A DNA stretch of 64,000 nucleotides from Nectonema munidae (Eukaryota > Nematomorpha > Nectonematoida > Nectonematidae): positions 620,001-684,000 of the forward strand of contig JAUIRK010000931.1 of NCBI GenBank assembly GCA_030549495.1. The letters run 5' to 3'. The translations under genes and the position numbers were made by a program. Below the pieces are notes generated by a model that worked only from the letters and a program-made list of their open reading frames with translations, ran no database searches and was not told the DNA's origin. Below are positions 13,301 through 24,104 of this stretch, piece after piece (within the stretch, counting starts at the first letter, position 1; every line of letters starts with the position of its first letter).

Positions 13301-15522
13301 CAGGTTTAATCGATTTTTTGACACGTTTTATTGATTTCATAAAAAATGAACATCACCATTAAATTCTACATACTTGCAATGTATAAAAAACTTTTTATAA
13401 GAATAAAAATTTAAATTTTGACATGGGCTGTCATATTTAAATTATTTTGTCAGGTTTGACTAATTTTTATAAAAAAAAAAAGGAATATAACCAGTAAACA
13501 CAGCCTACTTAAAAACGGGTATATGTGTGTAAAAAACTTTATATAATTATTTAGATAAAAAGTTCCTTTTTGAGATGAGCTGTCACATTTAGATCAGTTT
13601 TTTGACAGGTTTGATTGATTTTCATAAAAATGAATATCACCACTGAATTCAGCATATTTGAAAATGGGTATACATGTGTAAAAAACTTTATATAATTATT
13701 TAGATAGAAAGTTTCTTTTTGAGATGAGCTGTCACATTTAGATCAATTTTTTAATAGGTTTAATTGATTTTCATAAAATTGAATATCACGACTGAATTCA
13801 GCATATTTGAAAATGGGTATACATGTGTAAAAAACTTTATATAATTATTTAGATAAAAAGTTGCTTTTTGAGATGAGTTGTCACATTTGAATCAATTTTT
13901 TGACAGGTTTGATTGATTTTCCTAAAAAAACAATATCACCACTCAATTCAGCATATTTGAAATATATGTGTAAAAAACTTTATATAATTATTTAAATAAA
14001 AAGTTTTTTGAGATGAGCTGTCAAATATAAATCAATTTTTGACAGGTTTGATTGATTTTGATAAAAAAAATGGACATCACCACTGAATTCAACATAGTTG
14101 AAATATATATGTAACATTAAAAATATTTATAAAAACCTATTAATATCTGAGAAAAATAGGGTGGGGGCACTTTACGCCCCCAGCACTTGAGCGGGCAAAT
14201 TTAGCCCAGCACTAATAGGGTTAAGTAGAAGCCTACATAGAAAGTTAGCAGCACCTAAAAGTGATTTTTATGTAGGTTGGCTGAAAATACACTTACTCAT
14301 CGCTGCTGCTACGAAAGTGTAACAAAATTCTATAATTTTCCCTGAGAGTATTCACTCGTAGTAGTAATTCACTACCTCAGCTCATTATAGGAAATAACTT
14401 TTTTTTCTTCTCTGTAATGAATTGGTTGATTTCTTTTAGACCCTCAGCTTATTATAGGAAATTTAACTATTTTTTTCTTCTCTGTAATGAAATGATTGAT
14501 TACATTGATAATGAATTAAGTTTGGGATTGTAACTAACTTTTAAAAATAAAAAATATATAAAATCAAAGCTTTTCTGATACGGTTTCAAGTGCAGTAATC
14601 ATATGTGCAGTTTACTTGATAAAAAAATCAGATTGATTCAGCTGTCAAAGCTATTGATTTGATAAATTTCCATATTTGACCTTTGATAAACGAAAATTTT
14701 AAGGTAAAATTTTTAAATTAGTGTAATATCGAAGCATAAATTTGATAATTTTGAGTAAAATTTGATTAGTTCTAAATTTTTCTTAAAGCATAGTTACCTA
14801 AGGTAAATGAGAAATTTGAGTATAAAATATTTTTTTAGTTTGAGGTTTTTATTTGATAAAAATATTATAAAATATATACTCTTGTGACTTCATACTTTGG
14901 TGTATTTTAAGGGGTTAACACATTGCTTTGAAAAAAGGTGAAAAAATAGTTAAGGTCAGCAAACATTTAAGTTTCTTTATTGCAGCTCAAAAATGTGATA
15001 AAATTTCATCATCTAAGTATTGTAATTTGAATTTAAATAAGTCGAGCGCAACTCAAGGAGTGGATATTAAATATAGAAAAATTACTCTACTTCTTAAAGA
15101 GAAGGTAAAATATACTAATACTTTATTATGAAACTAAATTAGTTATGATACCAAAAGTAAAAAACTTACTTCTTGTTTATACTTTTCGATCTTTTTCTCC
15201 CTTTCATTTTTGTATTCGCCAATTTCTTTTTGAGCTTCTATTTTTGCCTGTTTTAGTCTATCTGCTTTCTCTATAAAATTAGTAAGACTATAATAAAAAA
15301 ATGTAATCAATTTAAAAAATATATATAAATAAAAATAAGTTACAAAGAATAAATATCGATATAAAATATAAATAAAAGTATAATATATACACGTTAACAT
15401 ATTTATAATACGATTTAAATAATCTACAATTTTTTAATACTTTGCCTAGCAACTGTTATTTTATCTCTCGCCTTTCTTTCACACGCTAGTAATTGCTGAA
15501 CGCCTGCGGTATTACTGGCCAT
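7207..15522 (-). CDS. ATP6V1G: V-type proton ATPase subunit G, three coding exons
   Basis: Subunit G is one of the stator-stalk subunits of the V1 sector of the vacuolar proton pump; it pairs with subunit E as a long coiled coil. Coding exons are 15522-15441, 15270-15170 and 7389-7207. Junctions are consistent in phase: CAAA|GTATTA to TTATAG|AG, then CAAGAA|GTAAGT to TTTTAAG|CAT. The product is 121 residues, close to the family's usual length of about 118. It begins MASNTAGVQQLLACERKARD, the conserved N-terminus that contacts the pump head; RLKQAKIEAQKEI follows at about 32-44, and the end VIVDLINVVISIAPEVNINY matches the family C-terminus. Intron 2 is 7.8 kb and full of transposons (8028-14220). 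There are no stops or missing motifs. A LINE ends about 430 bp upstream of the ATG. Confidence 0.93.
8028..8159. mobile_element. hAT-type MITE with near-perfect 8-bp target duplication
   Basis: 132 bp starting CAGGGCTGGGAGTCGG and ending CGACTCCGAAGCCCTG. The ends are inverted repeats with the hAT consensus CAGGGCT. Flanks GTTTTAAG and ATTTTAAG agree at 7 of 8 positions. It lies inside V-ATPase G intron 2. Confidence 0.8.
8868..9700. repeat. left-arm tandem array, ~150 bp units
   Basis: About six diverged units. Each carries a variant of AAATATATGTTTTTATACCA, ATTTTTGGACTCA, TTGCATTTAG and TCAATCAAATTTGCGGTTT. The GGACTCA-like box recurs near 8905, 9062, 9216, 9356, 9505 and 9652. Unit divergence suggests an old array that has not been homogenised recently. 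Confidence 0.75.
9800..10700 (+). pseudogene. decayed internal region of TTAA element
   Basis: Weakly coding-looking sequence with many stops. The longest open piece (about 10222-10437) reads FLDEERGQRF, later SRRFFNQ. EERGQRF recalls a motif in a widespread arthropod transposon-associated ORF, but the similarity is short and from memory. It may be remains of the element's own or captured gene. No confident family. Confidence 0.25.
10711..13282 (+). mobile_element. Tigger/pogo-family transposon nested in the TTAA element
   Basis: The left end, TACTAAAACCTCTTATACCG followed by ACCAC, and the reverse complement of the right end, TATAATCTCTCTAAATCGAC followed by CACC, form the typical Tigger terminal inverted repeats. 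Subterminal repeats of the GACCACCTCTC type occur near both ends (10737-10760, 10825-10840, 13216-13230). Size 2.6 kb. It sits between the two tandem arms of the older TTAA element. Confidence 0.85.
11608..13144 (+). pseudogene. Tigger transposase, several frame breaks
   Basis: The order is that of Tigger/CENP-B-like transposases. The N-terminal psq helix-turn-helix (MNKKHKELSLK, then KYSNNKSQRQLSEIFKIGK in another frame) precedes a CENP-B-type DNA-binding helix (11764-12000). A DDE_1 domain follows with YNMDEFGLF, ILFLDNATAH and LQPLDQGI carrying the three acidic residues. An acidic C-terminal tail ends at 13144. Shifts occur near 11640, 11985 and after 12690, with a stop at 12690. The catalytic residues themselves remain. 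Confidence 0.85.
13290..14110. repeat. right-arm tandem array, ~150 bp units
   Basis: Five to six units, each with GATGAGCTGTCACATTT, TTGACAGGTTTGATTGATTT, ATATCACCACTGAATTCAGC and AAAAACTTTATATAATTATT. The GAGCTGTCA box recurs near 13427, 13574, 13724, 13874 and 14020. Two central units are nearly identical, so this arm is better homogenised than the left arm. Confidence 0.85.
14375..14508. repeat. two-copy tandem repeat, ~67 bp
   Basis: CCTCAGCTCATTATAGGAAA and TTTTTTCTTCTCTGTAATGA recur once, at 14442 onward, with small differences. The rest of 14225-15169 is intron without recognised content. Confidence 0.7.
15170..15270 (-). CDS. ATP6V1G: V-ATPase subunit G coding exon 2
   Basis: Encodes the charged helical stalk, KADRLKQAKIEAQKEIGEYK and on through KYKQE. 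It starts after TTTTATAG and ends at a perfect GTAAGT donor. Confidence 0.92.
15441..15522 (-). CDS. ATP6V1G: V-ATPase subunit G coding exon 1
   Basis: Encodes residues 1-27 plus one base. The ATG context is TTTAAATGGCC on the coding strand. The donor GTATTA is non-optimal but in phase with exon 2. Confidence 0.9.
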
Positions 15523-15949
15523 TTAAAAAGTATAATAGAAAAATGATAAAATTTATTAAAATAAATATAATTTTTATTATCCTCCTCTATTTTTCTAAAG
15601 GGTGCGGTCTACTTTTTGCCCTGAAGTATCTATAATCAATCAAGTACAATCTCACTCACTTCTCTTTAATCTTTATATTTATTGACTCTCTCTCTCTTAT
15701 TCAAATTCTGAAGAAGAAGAAGAATTTATTAGCATAAAATAATCTCATAAAAAAAATTTCACATTTGAGAATATGCTTGTATTTCAAGGGTCAGAAGACC
15801 GTAACAGAAATACTAAAAAAAACATTAAAATATTTTTTTTAATTGTTCATAAATGTTAAATCAACAATTAAACATAGTTAAAAATGAAATTGATATTAAA
15901 AAAATTTAAATAAAAAAATTAAATTATATTAAATCATAACAAAATTGAT

Positions 15950-18902
15950 TCAATCTTGTTTCAATAAATATTCATTCAGGCGTCTTTTCAATGTTGAAAG
16001 TGAAATATTCATAATTTGAAAATCTTGCAAATATTCATTCCAGATTTTAGTTATACGAAACTTCAAACTTGACTGCGTGGATTTCAAGCGATATGATGGT
16101 ATCTGCAAATTATACATATATCTTGGGGAAAAACGTTCTGAATCGTGATTGAATGTGAAAAAAATGCTTATGGCCACAGGCAAATATCCATTAAAAAAAT
16201 TTCAAGCCACAATACAAAGTTGTTTGATATAAATTTCTTTTATATTGAGCAAGTTGTTACTTTTAAAAATTGAAAGAGTATGCGCTCGGAATGTCAGATT
16301 GGATACCAATCTTATGCATTTTTTTGAAGAGTATGCAAACTTGAGAGGTCCACAAAGTCCCAATTGACCAAACTATAGGAAAGATAAGGCAAAACTAGTG
16401 ATCTATATATTTCCAGTTTAATTTTAGGTGGAAGTGATCTGAATCGATATAAAATACCAATTACAATACTAACTTTAGTGCAAATGTGTTTAATGTGTAG
16501 ATTCCAATTCAATTTTCACTCAAGATTAAACCTAAATAATTATGAGATACTGATAAATTCAAATTGAGATTTTTCAAGAAGGTAGGCTGAGCATTTTTCT
16601 TAGAAAAAAACATATGAACAGTTTTAGAGTTATTAATTCCAAGTTCATTCACTGTACACCAACCAAAAACTTTATTGACATTTTCTCTATAAACAGACTC
16701 AATTGTTTTATTCTGAGCCAGAGAAACATTTAGGAGAAATGAATAAGATATAAGAATAGTCAAATCATCAGCAAAAGCTAAAAACTCTAACGAAGCGTTT
16801 GATTGAAATATGTCATTAATATAAATTAAAAAAAGGAAGGGACCCAAAACAGAACCCTGAGGTACTCCTCTGGATACATGAATCAAATTTGAATAAGTTT
16901 CATTCGCAATTTCTGAATGACAAATATGATTTAAAAAATTTCAAAGTTCTTTCATCAAATCCATACTTTTCCAGCTTGAATAAAAGTTTTTCATGTGATA
17001 CTGAGTCGAACGCTTTTGATAAATCTAGGAACAATGCTAAAATATCATCTAAAGAATCAAGATATTCATAAATTGATGTCAAGAAAAATGAATGTGCAAA
17101 CGTAGTAGAAGAATTTTTCCTAAAACCGAACTGCTTTGAATTGAAGAGATTGTTTTGATCAAAATGATGAATTAATTGCTTGAGAATAATTTTTTCAAAA
17201 AGTTTTGAAATTATGCTAATCAAAGAGATTGGACGATAATTGTTGATGTCGTGTCCCTCACCATTTTTTTGTAGACAGGTATGCACTTACTAATTTTGAG
17301 ACATGATGGAAAGAGTCAATTTTGCATGCACGAATTAAAAGCTAAAAATAGTGGATATGCTATTTCATTTTCAATGAGTTTTAGGTGATAAGAAGAAATT
17401 CCATAAAAATTTTCACTTTTACTATTTTTCAAATTTTTAATGGCAATGAGCACTTCCTCCAGAATGATTTCTTCAAGTCTAAACTTTGAACTTTGAAAAG
17501 GAATGTAATTTTTCATTTCAGAAAAAGATGATTGAGGTACACGGCTAATAAATGAATTATTTATGAAATCACATAGATTTTGTTCATTTATGATTTGAGA
17601 ATTATCTTTTAGAATTAAAGATGAATCTTCATTCTTTTTAATCAATTTATTAATATTCTTCCAGACTTATTTGCTATTTTTGTATTCAAACAATCGTGCA
17701 TAGAATTTTTCTTTTAAACTTCTCGTCATCTGCTTTACTTGTTGACAAAAGTGAGCATGTTGATTTTTTAAATCATAATTTATTTTATATTCACCGGTTC
17801 TTTTAATTTTAAAAAATACTTTATCCCTTTTCTTTATTAGAGTCAATAATTCTTCATTTGCCCATTCAGCAAATCTTTCTTTATACTTATTGAAATTTTT
17901 TGTTTTTTCTACTTTTTTAGCTTGATTAGCACAATAACTTATACAATGATTAATTGTGTAAATCATATTTTCTGGATCAGACTCACTTGGAAAATACCAA
18001 CAAATTGAACGTAATAGATTTTGAAAAAAACTCTTATCAAATATGACTCTGTGAGATTTCTCATTTTTATGCAATTGATTTCGAAAGCTATGTTCAATGG
18101 TTGTAAAAATTGGAATATGGTCTGAAAAGGATGTTTGTATATTGTATCCCTTAAATTTTTTCTCACTTGATACAAATATATTATCTATCAATGTAAATGC
18201 TTGGTATCTGGTTGGTTTGGTGATTGAAGGTACGAAATGGTGTTGCATAAGCGAATTCAAAAAAAAGGAAGAATAATTCTTATTATTATATTCGAGGAGG
18301 TTAATATTAAAATCACCAAGAATAATTGATCTGTTATTATTGTGTTTGTTTTTCATCAAAAAATTTTGAAAATTTTCAAAAAATTCATCCATATGATCGC
18401 TACCAAAAAGAGGCAATCGGTAAATATTGTGAAAAGATAAAATATTTGAAAAACCAGAAGTTATGCTAATGGAAAAAACTTCATAAAGATTTGACGAAAA
18501 TTCACTATCCAAAATGTCAAATTTATACTGTTCTTTAACGAAAAAGCATAAGCCTCCATGTTGTAAAATTCTCCTCGGTTGAGAAAAAAACATGTAACCA
18601 GGTATATTATATGTAATATCATTCAACATCCAAGTTTCTTGCAAGGCTAAGACATCAATGTAAACATTGTTTCTTTTTAATTGTTTTAATATTAATTCAA
18701 TATGATTGAATTTTGCTCGAATAGATTGAACATTCATTGATAATATGTTAAAATTGAAAAAATCAGAAGATTTATCTTCATTTAATTTTAAAATATCAGA
18801 TTTATGTAAATCAACATCATAACTTTTATCATAATTATCAAAAAGCAAATCTGTTAAATCGAATGATTCGTCAACCATTAGAAAGTAATATATCCAATTC
18901 AT
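15950..18902 (-). mobile_element. CR1/Jockey-like LINE, ORF2 broken
   Basis: Read on the minus strand. 18902-17667 is a 411-residue apurinic-type endonuclease with SMNVQSIRAKF, ALQETWM, ILGDFNINLL and SFSDHIPIF at the expected spacing. The reverse transcriptase follows in pieces: NYRPISLISIISKLFEKI and LFLDLSKAFDSVSH (17286-16900), RGVPQGSVLGP and AFADDLTIL (16886-16509), the thumb region (16512-16312) and a C-terminal piece ending at 15950. FADD is the catalytic motif. An in-frame stop at about 17664 and at least three frame changes disable it. No RNase H and no ORF1 were seen. It ends about 430 bp upstream of the V-ATPase G ATG. Confidence 0.9.
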
Positions 18903-19059
18903 TCATTTTTTTTTATCAACAAATTATCGTATATTTTTTTCTTAAGAGGGCATTCTTTTGAAAATGGGTGATTAAGTTATTAATTCTTATTCATTAGTCA
19001 TCAAATTCATCCCTAATTATTTCTATTTAATCTCTCTTCTTGTCCCTAAATAAGTTTTT

Positions 19060-19500
19060 CACCCTTAGACTAGTTTTGTGTCCCAGCCATGAGGGTTTAA
19101 AAGGCAATGAGCTTGTGGACAGAATGGCAAAAAGGCTTCATCTTCAACCTAATTGTATTTTTCACCTATTTTAGACTTCAAAAACATTAAAAAAAAGGAA
19201 CGGTTATTGGAAAAAGGATTGAGATAAAAGTAAATATAGTAATAAGTTTTACATTTCTTGCATAGAAAAACTTGAAATATCTCTTGAAAATATGAACCTC
19301 ATGTTTCTTCCAACTGAAATTTTAAGATAGTTTACTATCTTAAATTATTATATTACAGTTATCTTACCATTTTAATAAAAAGTGCAACTATTTATGCCGC
19401 TTTGGCTCCAACAAAAAAGAAGCCCTGACCACGTGTTGTTTGTTTGCGGTGTTAACTCATTACTCAGGAACTTTTATTTAAAAAAAAATTTTTTAACCAT
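19060..19500 (+). pseudogene. LINE RNase H / C-terminal fragment
   Basis: The plus strand reads CPSHEGLKGNELVDRMAKRL, the C-terminal motif of LINE-encoded RNase H (xPSHxGIxGNExAD). About 300 bp on, in shifted frames, come CRFGSNKKE and SPDHVLFVC, resembling the Cys/His end of I/R1-group ORF2 proteins. It is a truncated copy, not the LINE at 15.9-18.9 kb, which lacks RNase H. Confidence 0.7.
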
Positions 19501-19611
19501 GGAATCTCAATCAATTCACTCTCTGAACTATTCCATTTAATAAACTTATTTTAATTAACAACCCACCCTAAACTTGCATGACTATTGTATTTTAACTTTA
19601 GTCTTTCTTCC

Positions 19612-19746
19612 TTTAATATAAATTATAAATTTGATATTGAATTAAAAAAAATTAATCTATTTTTTTTAATTTTGTTTATATTATAATAATAACTTAAAAT
19701 ATAATAATTATTTATAAATAATAATATAATTATTTTATAATAGTAA
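19612..19746. mobile_element. fragment of the 36.6 kb MITE family
   Basis: Nearly the same sequence as 36737-36873, for example AAATTTGATATTGAATTA and ATAATTATTTTATAATAGTA. Both termini are missing. The SINE at 19757 follows directly. Confidence 0.75.
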
Positions 19747-19756
19747 GTTAGATAAT

Positions 19757-19914
19757 GAGCCTCAATTGTTGTTAGAGTGTACCTCTCAGCTTAACAGTTG
19801 AAGGTCAGGGGTTCGATCCCCAAGGCAAAACAAATCCACAAAAACTTAAGCATAATGCGAGCATATAGCCTTACGGTTGAAAGTGCTTTGATATCTCAAA
19901 CCAACCAACCTACC
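19757..19914 (+). mobile_element. tRNA-derived SINE, copy 1
   Basis: The head resembles a tRNA: GAGCCTCA, an A-box-like TTGTTAGAGTG and a B box GGTTCGATCCC. The body is short. The tail GCGAGCATATAGCC, then AAAGTGCTTTGATATCTC, then CCAA repeats, matches copy 2 and resembles the 3' end of the LINE at 38-43 kb. The 3' strand of the acceptor stem is altered here compared with copy 2. Confidence 0.85.
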
Positions 19915-20028
19915 GTTTAATCTAGTATGTAAAATTGCTGCTATTTTCTTTATTTTCCTTCTTGGAATAGAAAGATTATAAATTTAAACAAAGAGAAAAG
20001 AAAAAACTGGTCACAAAAAAATCTTTTA

Positions 20029-20194
20029 GGGGTCGTTCATAATTGACGTCAACTAAAACGGGGGGGGGGGGGGGATATCCAAAGTTGACATAAGTCGATT
20101 TTTTTAAGTGATAATATATCTAAAAGTTGACATGAGGGGGGGGGGGGGGTTTAAATTTATCAAAAAAAGGTTGACGTCAATTGTGAACGACCCC
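20029..20194. mobile_element. MITE with 24-bp TIR, TTA duplication and two poly-G runs
   Basis: Ends GGGGTCGTTCATAATTGACG... and its inverted partner agree at 23 of 24 positions and are flanked by TTA. A three-base TWA duplication points to the PIF/Harbinger group; this is inference. Inside are G runs at 20060-20074 (15) and 20136-20149 (14), each next to a TTGACAT motif, potentially G-quadruplex-forming and unstable. Confidence 0.8.
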
Positions 20195-20229
20195 TTAATC
20201 AATTAACATCTATTTATTTATTATTTGAA

Positions 20230-20420
20230 TTACAGCATTTTCAATTAGTCTCCTTATGGCAAAAATGTATAGAAATTATTCGAAAACGACCATTAAGAAT
20301 TGTATTTAATCTTAAGTATAGAGATCACGCTAGCTTCATATTTGAAGAAAATAATCTTCTGAGATTAGAAGATATATTCTTTCTGAGAGTAGGACTGTGT
20401 ATATACAAAATTTAATTTGT
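20230..20420 (+). pseudogene. LINE reverse transcriptase C-terminal fragment
   Basis: The plus strand reads IIRKRPLRIVFNLKYRDHAS, then FEENNLLRLEDIFFLRVGLC, the thumb-proximal end of CR1/L2-type ORF2 proteins. A related copy lies at 48770-48905. Confidence 0.75.
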
Positions 20421-20715
20421 CAATTAAATAATGTATTTGGTATTTTCATAACTTGTATTCCAGTTAATTCATATAAGACTAGAAAAAGGGATATAAATAT
20501 GATTAAAAAATCTTTTTTTTTTAATTTTCTATTTTAAAAATTACACATTTCCTTGTTCAAAAACAGCTTAAAAATTATTTCCTATCCTTATACAAACGCT
20601 AGTTCTCCTAGTCTTGTCACTTTCCTATACAAAATCTAAATTTTGTAATTATTTACATAATCTTTATTTTCTTCATTACCTTTTGGTAATTTTATTCAAT
20701 ATTTACTTTTTTTAA

Positions 20716-22776
20716 CCCTTATGGTACCCTTATTTTCCCAACTTTATAGGTTCCTTGGGCTGTTTTCAACCCTTTTTTTCAAATTTTTAATTCACCTGAA
20801 AAATTTATTGAAATGGCACAAAAATATAAAAACATTAAATAGAACAATTTATACAAACATATTTCAAATGATTTTTGCATGCAAAGTAGTCACAAATAGA
20901 GCATTTCAGAGATATTTTATTTTTTGTGTTTATGCAAAGATGACATTTTGCTTTTTTTGGCCCATGAAAAATTTCTTCTTCAACTTCTTGAATATTTCTT
21001 TTTTTTATTTTAAGTACCAAATTTTTGCTTGATAAAGTTCTAGGCAGTTTTGGCCTTGCCCTAATCAGTGGTTCTATAAGTTTTTTTCCTAGTGTAACCA
21101 AATATTTTCGCCTGACATCACAATAATTTTTGTTTTTTATGAAAATCTCTTTTTACAAAATAAAACTATTAAGTGCGGAAATATCAATTATGTTACTAAA
21201 AACCACAATGGGTCAGCGCTTTGTTTTTCTTTTGACTGAATAATTTGATACCATTTGATCAACTACATCAACAGCAACTTTGGTTTTGTTGTAATGTATA
21301 ATCACTTCTGGTTTTTTTGCTTCAGAGACGTCGATTCTTTTAGATTTATGAAAAGAAGATAAAAGGAAGACGTGTTTGTTTTTTAGGCATATACGAAACA
21401 AGCATGTTTTCTTCGGTGCACAAGAACACAGAAGAAAATGCATGGCGCTTTTTTATATCAAGTATTGCTGGTGGTATAAACTTTTTGTTTTTACGAACTG
21501 TACCAAGCAAAGTCATTTTTCTCTCTTTTAAGTCTTTTAGACAAGTTCAAAGATGTAAAAAAATTGTCACATGTCATGTTGTGACCTTTTAGTCCTTTTG
21601 TCATATCCATCACAACACGCTTTCCTTGATTTTTTTCAGCTGAATTTCCAGGTTGCTTTCCCAAATATGACTGGATGTTCTATACGTAAAAACTCTCAAC
21701 ATCTGCTAAAATCCAAAACTTTAATCCATATTTATCTGGTTTGGTAGAAATGTACTGTCTAAAAGGACAATTTCCCCTGAAGCCTCTGAGCTGCTCATCT
21801 ATTGTTACTTGAAAACCGGGATTGAAAAGTTTTGGTAGAATAGCAACCCATTCATCCCAAATTTCTTGAATTGGAGCAAACTTGTTTTTTTCTTTTCTAT
21901 TTTCCCTTGTTTTTTTTGTCATCAAATCGTAAAACTCTTGAAATCATTTTGAAGTTTTTCAGAGACATTGTAGCTCTAAAAATACTTCTCCCAGTATCAT
22001 CATCACATAAGCTGGCAGTGGAGTCGTTTTTGGATTTGAAAGCTCCAGCAAGAATCAACAGGCCTAAATAAGCTTCAAACTTTACGGTATCAAGCTCCAC
22101 CCAGCTAGCACCCATTACAACTTTGCCTTCAATGTTAGTCCACTTCATTATTGTATTCAAAAATTTTTGGTGGAAAAAATTGCATAAAAGCTGTGTACTC
22201 ATCTTCTATCCTTGAGCAAGCATAACTTGTTGGACCTGGCTTCATTGATATGCTATTATGACACCTTTCTTTACTTGAATAATTAAAATCGTCATGATAC
22301 CATTTAGTCTCCCCATCTTTCGAAGGACAATACTCATGAGTTTCCTCATCTTCTAAATTAGAAAGCATTCCATCGGAAAAATCACTATAACACTCTTCAG
22401 TCTCACATAATGAAACATGATCTTCTACTTCAGAAAACTCGCTAATGGAAGGGGAAGAGTCGCTGTACATGCCTTTATAAAAAATGTAACAATTTAGTAC
22501 TAAAAAAAATTAAAAAAACTTAAATTATGAAAGGAAAAAATTAATTACTCTAATTTTTTCTTGCTTGGACTCTTTTGAACCCAAAGATCTCAATTGTATA
22601 AAAAAAATACATCCTAATAAGTTAAACATTTTATTGTGTTTTAAAAATTATTTTGTGATTTTTATATTATATGTAACAAATACTAAAAACTTAAGGCTAT
22701 GATAATTTTGAAATTTTTAATAAAAGATAATTTTTTAAAAAATTAGATTTAAATGAGCCCTAGGATCTTATAAGGG
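20716..22776 (-). mobile_element. piggyBac DNA transposon with TTAA target sites
   Basis: The left end, TTAA then CCCTTATGGTACCC, and the right end, inverted TTAA then CCCTTATAAGATCC, bracket the element. TTAA lies on both sides (20712-20715, 22777-22780). Length 2.06 kb, typical for an autonomous piggyBac with little spare sequence. The transposase on the minus strand is decayed. Confidence 0.88.
20833..22470 (-). pseudogene. piggyBac transposase, many frame breaks
   Basis: From the 5' side: an acidic N-terminus (SISEFSEVEDHVSLCETEEC), a domain with FEAYLGLLILAGAFKSKNDS and RVLRFDDK, TIDEQLRGFRGNCPFRQYIS with KPDKYGLK (first Asp), MTCDNFFTSLNL (second, near 21560), DVVDQMVSNYS (third) and a C-terminal Cys-rich domain (CHLC..CSICDYFACKNH..CINC). 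The five open pieces are in different frames, so it is inactive. Order and domains are complete. Confidence 0.85.
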
Positions 22777-22780
22777 TTAA

Positions 22781-23471
22781 TATTATTTCAATAATATATA
22801 ATAATAACAAAAACAATTTCTGTTTCGGTTTCACTAAATCTCCTGCAAAATCGAAATTTATTTTGTATTATACGGCCCCACTAATCGATGCGTTCCTATA
22901 CTTTTATATCGAAATCACTATTTTTTCACTATTCAGTCTGTCGTCGAAAAAATGGATGCTCGTTTCAGCTTCTTTAGCTTTTTGTGATTCACTACTACAA
23001 GATGCGAAAAAAGATGAAGATATTTTACTTTGATGGAAAGAAAAGGAAAAATGCATGCCTCATCTAAGCTCTTTAGCGTAAAAGTATTTAAATATACCGG
23101 CAAGCCTCTAAATCAGAAAGTTTGTTCAGTTCTAATTCAAATATTGTAAAAAGTAAACGAAGTAAATTGAATCCAAAAAAAACTTGAAGAGTTAATTTTG
23201 GTTGGACAAAATAATAAATCATTTAAAAATTAGATAAAAAGTTTATTTGACCTTTTTGTTTCATAAAATATTTTATATTTAATCATTAAGAAAATTATTT
23301 TCGAATCCTACCCGTTCTCCCTGTGAAGAGTATCTCCCCGACCCGACATAAAAATTTACTCTCCGTTCGGCTGTGATAAATACACCCACATGAAAATCTT
23401 GACCTATACAACTTAGCATTAAACAATATATATAATACAATGCCATTAAACTTCTCATTATTCCTACAGTT
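22781..23471. other. stretch without recognised gene
   Basis: AT-rich, no ORF with family resemblance. A slightly GC-richer segment lies at 23300-23400; a 61-codon frame there on the minus strand is not recognisable. Confidence 0.4.
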
Positions 23472-23657
23472 GAGCCTCAATGGTTGTTAGGGTGTACCTC
23501 TCAGCTTAACAGTTGAAGGTCAGGGGTTCGATCTCCAAGGCTCCCAACTCTAAAAACAAATTCACAAAAACTGTGATTAATCATCTTAAGCATAATACAA
23601 GCATATAGCCTTATGGCTGTAAGTGCTTTGATATCTCAAACCAACCAACCAACTACC
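23472..23657 (+). mobile_element. tRNA-derived SINE, copy 2 (most complete)
   Basis: The head folds like a tRNA: GAGCCT pairs with AGGCTC (acceptor stem), A box TGGTTGTTAGGG, B box GGTTCGATCTCC at 23525-23536. The body contains CTGTGATTAATCATCTTAAG. The tail is AAGTGCTTTGATATCTCAAA followed by CCAA/CTACC repeats. A third, 5'-truncated copy is at 47997-48126. Pol III transcription from the internal boxes is the family rule. Confidence 0.9.
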
Positions 23658-24104
23658 CTTAGTTATATTTCATACGTTAACTTGCATATTCCATAAATTT
23701 TTTCTGTTTTTTGTTTATATAGATCATTATCAAATATACAAAAATATCTAATTTTTCCTTAAATTCTTATTAATTTCCTTATTACTACTCTAGTCAAGAT
23801 TTAAATTTTTCAAGTAAATTTCTAAAATTCCTTTTTATCATTCAATTATATTTTATAAATGGTATAAAATTTCTATAATATGTAAATAATATTATTTATT
23901 ATTCTTATAATTTATACCTTTTATAGCCTTAGAATAAAATTATTTTTTTTGATCACTTATAAATTTCTCCGTATTTGATCCATTATTCAGAACTTAACTT
24001 ACTACTATGAAGCAAATTTTTTGGCAGATGGTACTAGTAGTTTAAGTATAGGGTTTTAATCGGGTTATCTACGGTTAGATTCGCCATTGTAACATTTCTT
24101 TGAT
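23658..24104. other. AT-rich stretch without recognised gene
   Basis: No ORF, repeat or RNA gene recognised between the SINE and the hAT element. Confidence 0.4.

Larger units (their letters stand above)
8490..14220. mobile_element. 5.7 kb TTAA-flanked (piggyBac-like) element with tandem arms
   Basis: The element begins CCCTATTAGTGCTGGG and ends with its exact reverse complement, CCCAGCACTAATAGGG: a perfect 16-bp terminal inverted repeat. Each side is flanked by TTAA (8486-8489 and 14221-14224), the piggyBac target duplication. Near the right end lies the palindrome GGGGGC-ACTTTAC-GCCCCC (14163-14181). Both arms are arrays of ~150-bp units. No piggyBac transposase is recognisable inside. A Tigger at 10711-13282 inserted later; without it the element is about 3.2 kb. 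A copy of the right end alone is at 37268-37419. It occupies V-ATPase G intron 2. Confidence 0.85.

Noticed and set aside
13290-14110. CRISPR-like array
   Set aside because: Units are ~150 bp, diverged and contiguous, within a transposon arm; no short repeat-spacer pattern.
23472-23545. functional tRNA gene
   Set aside because: tRNA-like head is followed by a body and tail shared with other copies; it is a SINE head.
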